Of a stretch of 8,203 bases of DNA, positions 5,324 through 8,203 are shown one piece after another. Each line of letters starts with the position of its first letter. The first letter of the stretch is position 1. The stretch covers positions 1-8,203 of the forward strand of contig JAAYFR010000442.1 in the NCBI GenBank assembly GCA_012728155.1, given 5' to 3'. The stretch comes from Bacteroidales bacterium. GTDB lineage: Bacteria > Bacteroidota > Bacteroidia > Bacteroidales > Dysgonomonadaceae. The position numbers were made by a program, and so were the translations under genes. The notes below the pieces were generated by a model. It ran no database searches and had not been told where the DNA came from. It saw only the letters and a list, made by a program, of their open reading frames with translations.

Positions 5324-8203
5324 TTAATTTTTCAACAACTCTTCCACTGCACGTTTCAATTGGAGATCATCTTCACTAAGGAGTGATTCCGGCGTATTAT
5401 AAACCTCCACATCGGGTTCCAGCTGATTGTTCTCCATCACAGTGCCTCTCATATCCACTACGGTCACCTGTGGAATACCGAACACTAACGACGGATCGAT
5501 CTGCGTCTCCCACCAGACGGCGGTCATGGTTCCCGGCACGGGGGCACCCACCAGTTTCCCGATCCCCAGCTCTTTATATAACCATGGGAATCCATGCGCA
5601 TTGGAGTAGTTACCCTCTCCCATCAATACGATGGAGGGCTTGTTCCATTTATTGAAAGGATCGCTACCGATATACTCTCCACGGGGTATAAACCGTTGGT
5701 ATTCCTTTCCGCTCAAGAGCGTTGCCAAGTCGTCGTGCAACCAGCCTCCCCCGTTAAAGCGGGTATCGATCACTACCGCCTCCTTATTGCGGTATTTTCC
5801 AAGCAGATTCTGGTAAACGTCCCTGAAGCTGCTGCTATTCATGCCACGGATATGGATATAACCGATGCGCCCACCGGAATATTTCTCGGTCAGCTCTTCC
5901 CGTTGTTCCACCCAGCGGTTATACAACAATTCACTTTCCTCCCCGTAAGTAATGGGTTTGACGATCTCCTCGAACCGCTCTCCTTTGCCAGGGGTATAAG
6001 CAGTGATGACGACATGCTTACCGCCCTTTCCGTCGAGCAGATGCCACCAGCTCTTTCCTGCTTCCACCGGCTCGCCGTCGATCTTCTCTATCACTACCCC
6101 CTCCTTCAATTTCGAATTCGCCTTAATAAGGGGGCTCCCCTTCATAATCTCCTTGATCTTCAAGCCATCCCCTTTATGGGTATCATCCCAAAAAACGCCC
6201 AGCGTGGCTGTCTGCCAATTGCTGCCGGGAGCTGAGTAACGCGCTCCGGTGTGCGAAGCATTCAGTTCACCCAACATCTCCGACAACATCTCCGCAAAAT
6301 CGAAATTATTGTCGATATGTGACAAGAACCTGCGGTATGTTTCGCCATACATCTTCCAATCCACACCATGTAGCTCTTTGTCATAGAACTTATCCTTCAC
6401 CTGCATCCATGCATGATCGAAGATATAGGCCCTTTCCGCCGCACCACGATAATTAAATGGAGCCGAGAACGACACATCGGTCACTTTTCCGATCTCTATC
6501 TTTTTTATTCTTCCTTGCGATACCAGGTAGAGGTTCTTCTCCTCTTTGTCGGGAAGCAGTAGGCCATAGCCTACATCTTTACTGAGCAGCTTGGTTGTAT
6601 TTTCGAGGAAGTCCTGCTCCCACAGGTCGACTCCCCTCTCGAAGCTGGCCAGGTAATAGAGCTTGGAGCCATCCTTATTGAGGTATGCATCCGATAAGCT
6701 GGAAGAGTGACGGGTCAGGCGCACCACCCTATGACGGCGGTTATCGAGATCGAAAACGAGCGGCGTCACGCTCTTGGTTGAATCCTTATCCGCATTCGTC
6801 TTCTCCTTTGCATCCTTGTCTCCTTTTTTCCCTTTGCTTTCAGGTTTTTTATCTCCCTCTTTCGCCTCCTTCTCCATCTCTTTCTTCAGTGCCCGCTCCT
6901 CCTTATTCATCCGGAAATCATCATAAGCATCGGGAGTGAGGAACATCAGATAGGCATCGCGATATGCTCCCCAACTGCCGTGGCTACGATATCCCGCCCG
7001 ATCGGAGAAAAATAGGATGGCCTTGCCTCCCAACACCCATTTGGCATGCACATCGCTATAACCGCTAAGCGTGAGGTTGGTCGTCTCACCGCTTCCATCG
7101 GCATTGATCAGCGCCACATCCTTGTTATTCCAACCACCCATATCGATATAATCCGAAAGGATCCATTTGCTGTCGGGCGACCACTGGAACCACTGGTCAC
7201 CATCGCTGTAGGAATAGTTGTATTGGGCATCCATCACCTTCCGCCTCTTTTTGCTCTCCAGATTGAGCACATAGATTGCGGAACGATCTTCGAGATAAGC
7301 GATCTCTTTCCCGTCGGGGGAAAACAGCGGCTGGAAGGAAGGTATGTCGGTATCGGTCAGCTTTGTCTCTTTCAATTCACGGGCATAGCAGAAATATTTA
7401 TCTTCTTTCCGCACCAGTTCGGTCCGGTAGATATTCCATCTATTGTCACGTTCCGCCGAATAGACAAGCGCGCGTCCATCGGGGCTGAAATCCACATCAC
7501 GCTCCTGTTCCGGGGTGTCGGTAATACGTTTGGTGGTATTGAATTCGATGGAAGTGACGAAGATATCTCCCCGGGCAATAAAAGCGATCTCTTTCCCGTT
7601 AGGGGAGACGGCGATACTCCTTGCACCGGTAGTGAGGGTCTGGGGAACCACCTCTCTCTCAAAGTTGTCGGAAATAATGTGCAGATCAATTTTACGGGGT
7701 TTCTCACCCTTTTTCATATGGTACAACTCCCCATGAAAAGAGAAGCAGAGATTATCGTTTTTGTCAGCCGACAGGAAACGTACAGGGTGATCTTTGAAGT
7801 GTGTCAACTGTACTGCCGCGCCTCCTTCAAGTTCGGCCCGATAGATGTTGAACGTTCCATCCTGCTCGCTCAGGTAATAGAAACTACCTCCGTCGGACGA
7901 CCAGACACCATTGCGGTTCTCACCTTTGAAACCGGTCAGTTTGCGATGCGTCTTCTTTTTGGTGTCATACAGCCATACATCGCGGGTGATGGATGAAGTG
8001 TGATGCTTTCTCCATCTATCCTCATAGCCTTTCCTATCGGTATAGAGCCAGCGGTTTCCATGCTGGGCGATATCTTCCATGTGAGAAGGGGAGACCATCC
8101 ATGGGCGGTCACCCTTTAGCGTCACCGCATAAATCTGGCTAAACAGGCCCATCGGGAACTGCTGGCTTTCCTGTGCCGGCTGGATAAATGCACTGAACAG
8201 CAC
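5324..8203 (-). CDS. Tricorn-like S41 family protease (5' end outside window)
   Basis: This large peptidase resembles archaeal tricorn, which trims oligopeptides to short peptides. The frame is open to the right edge; base 8203 begins GTG CTG TTC AGT (VLFSAFIQPA), which aligns inside the first propeller of homologues rather than at a start. Roughly 100-130 N-terminal residues, including any signal peptide, are therefore missing, and location is undecided. Of 959 visible residues, 1 to about 585 form beta-propeller repeats (SPDG-type motifs near 200, 240, 295 and 342), about 585-665 the helical C1 domain, about 666-745 a PDZ domain, and about 775-940 the S41 core. Likely catalytic residues are Ser650-His651 (NASHTG), nucleophile Ser867 (GNYSNAHGFP) and Glu924 (MENNQLEPD), so activity is expected. 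A 45-residue linker at 433-477 holds 15 Lys, 8 Glu, 5 Asp and 1 Arg. galE follows after 90 bases on the same strand. Confidence 0.92.
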   Translation of the reverse strand: MLFSAFIQPAQESQQFPMGLFSQIYAVTLKGDRPWMVSPSHMEDIAQHGNRWLYTDRKGYEDRWRKHHTSSITRDVWLYDTKKKTHRKLTGFKGENRNGVWSSDGGSFYYLSEQDGTFNIYRAELEGGAAVQLTHFKDHPVRFLSADKNDNLCFSFHGELYHMKKGEKPRKIDLHIISDNFEREVVPQTLTTGARSIAVSPNGKEIAFIARGDIFVTSIEFNTTKRITDTPEQERDVDFSPDGRALVYSAERDNRWNIYRTELVRKEDKYFCYARELKETKLTDTDIPSFQPLFSPDGKEIAYLEDRSAIYVLNLESKKRRKVMDAQYNYSYSDGDQWFQWSPDSKWILSDYIDMGGWNNKDVALINADGSGETTNLTLSGYSDVHAKWVLGGKAILFFSDRAGYRSHGSWGAYRDAYLMFLTPDAYDDFRMNKEERALKKEMEKEAKEGDKKPESKGKKGDKDAKEKTNADKDSTKSVTPLVFDLDNRRHRVVRLTRHSSSLSDAYLNKDGSKLYYLASFERGVDLWEQDFLENTTKLLSKDVGYGLLLPDKEEKNLYLVSQGRIKKIEIGKVTDVSFSAPFNYRGAAERAYIFDHAWMQVKDKFYDKELHGVDWKMYGETYRRFLSHIDNNFDFAEMLSEMLGELNASHTGARYSAPGSNWQTATLGVFWDDTHKGDGLKIKEIMKGSPLIKANSKLKEGVVIEKIDGEPVEAGKSWWHLLDGKGGKHVVITAYTPGKGERFEEIVKPITYGEESELLYNRWVEQREELTEKYSGGRIGYIHIRGMNSSSFRDVYQNLLGKYRNKEAVVIDTRFNGGGWLHDDLATLLSGKEYQRFIPRGEYIGSDPFNKWNKPSIVLMGEGNYSNAHGFPWLYKELGIGKLVGAPVPGTMTAVWWETQIDPSLVFGIPQVTVVDMRGTVMENNQLEPDVEVYNTPESLLSEDDLQLKRAVEELLKN

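Noticed and set aside
5594..6235. 213-residue plus-strand frame
   Set aside because: Antisense to the PDZ and S41 part of the protease; an expected by-product of its codon use.
7046..7996. 316-residue open frame on the plus strand
   Set aside because: Lies wholly antisense to the tricorn-like protease coding region, whose domains and catalytic motifs are clear; no recognisable family features.
8201..8203. GTG as the true start of the protease gene
   Set aside because: Coincides with the window edge and falls inside the first propeller of homologues, so the 5' end is cut off.
1..8203. Undescribed multi-gene system, defence island, mobile element or CRISPR array
   Set aside because: All sizeable genes fall in known families, five of the six with a recognised biochemical type; no transposase, integrase, terminal repeats, spacer array, tRNA or rRNA was seen.

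Overview
The window looks like ordinary chromosomal housekeeping DNA from a member of the Bacteroidota, most likely order Bacteroidales. The evidence is a small gene of the Bacteroidota-restricted DUF5606 type, an exact match to the Bacteroides-type promoter (TTTG, 20 bases, TAnnTTTG), A/T-rich translation starts mostly lacking strong Shine-Dalgarno sites, a Bacteroidota-style lipoprotein signal, and a tricorn-like S41 protease of the sort common in this phylum. A narrower placement (for example Dysgonomonadaceae) would be a guess.

Layout. Bases 1-426 (+) are the 3' part of pyrI, the regulatory chain of aspartate carbamoyltransferase. After 44 bases comes metA (471-1406, +), the acyltransferase that opens methionine biosynthesis; it carries the acetyl-CoA-type residue Glu111. 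A convergent gap with small hairpins separates it from a beta-propeller lactonase-family lipoprotein (1441-2637, -). A roughly 210-base divergent region follows, holding a 35-base imperfect palindrome and a textbook Bacteroidota promoter. This promoter drives a probable two-gene operon on the + strand: DUF5606 (2849-3292) and cdsA (3302-4138), the CDP-diacylglycerol synthase. cdsA converges on galE (4202-5233, -), UDP-glucose 4-epimerase. Upstream of galE on the same strand is a large tricorn-like protease gene (5324-8203, -), which runs off the right edge so that its N-terminus is missing. The 90-base gap between these two holds degenerate, purine-rich tandem repeats.

How the genes relate. 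They serve separate core pathways: pyrimidine control, methionine synthesis, phospholipid precursor synthesis, nucleotide-sugar supply for surface glycans, and peptide breakdown. Only DUF5606-cdsA, and possibly the protease-galE pair, look co-transcribed. I see no mobile element, CRISPR array, tRNA, rRNA or defence cassette, and no convincing undescribed system. The points most worth a second look are non-coding: the palindrome overlapping the promoter, and the tandem repeats in the galE leader.
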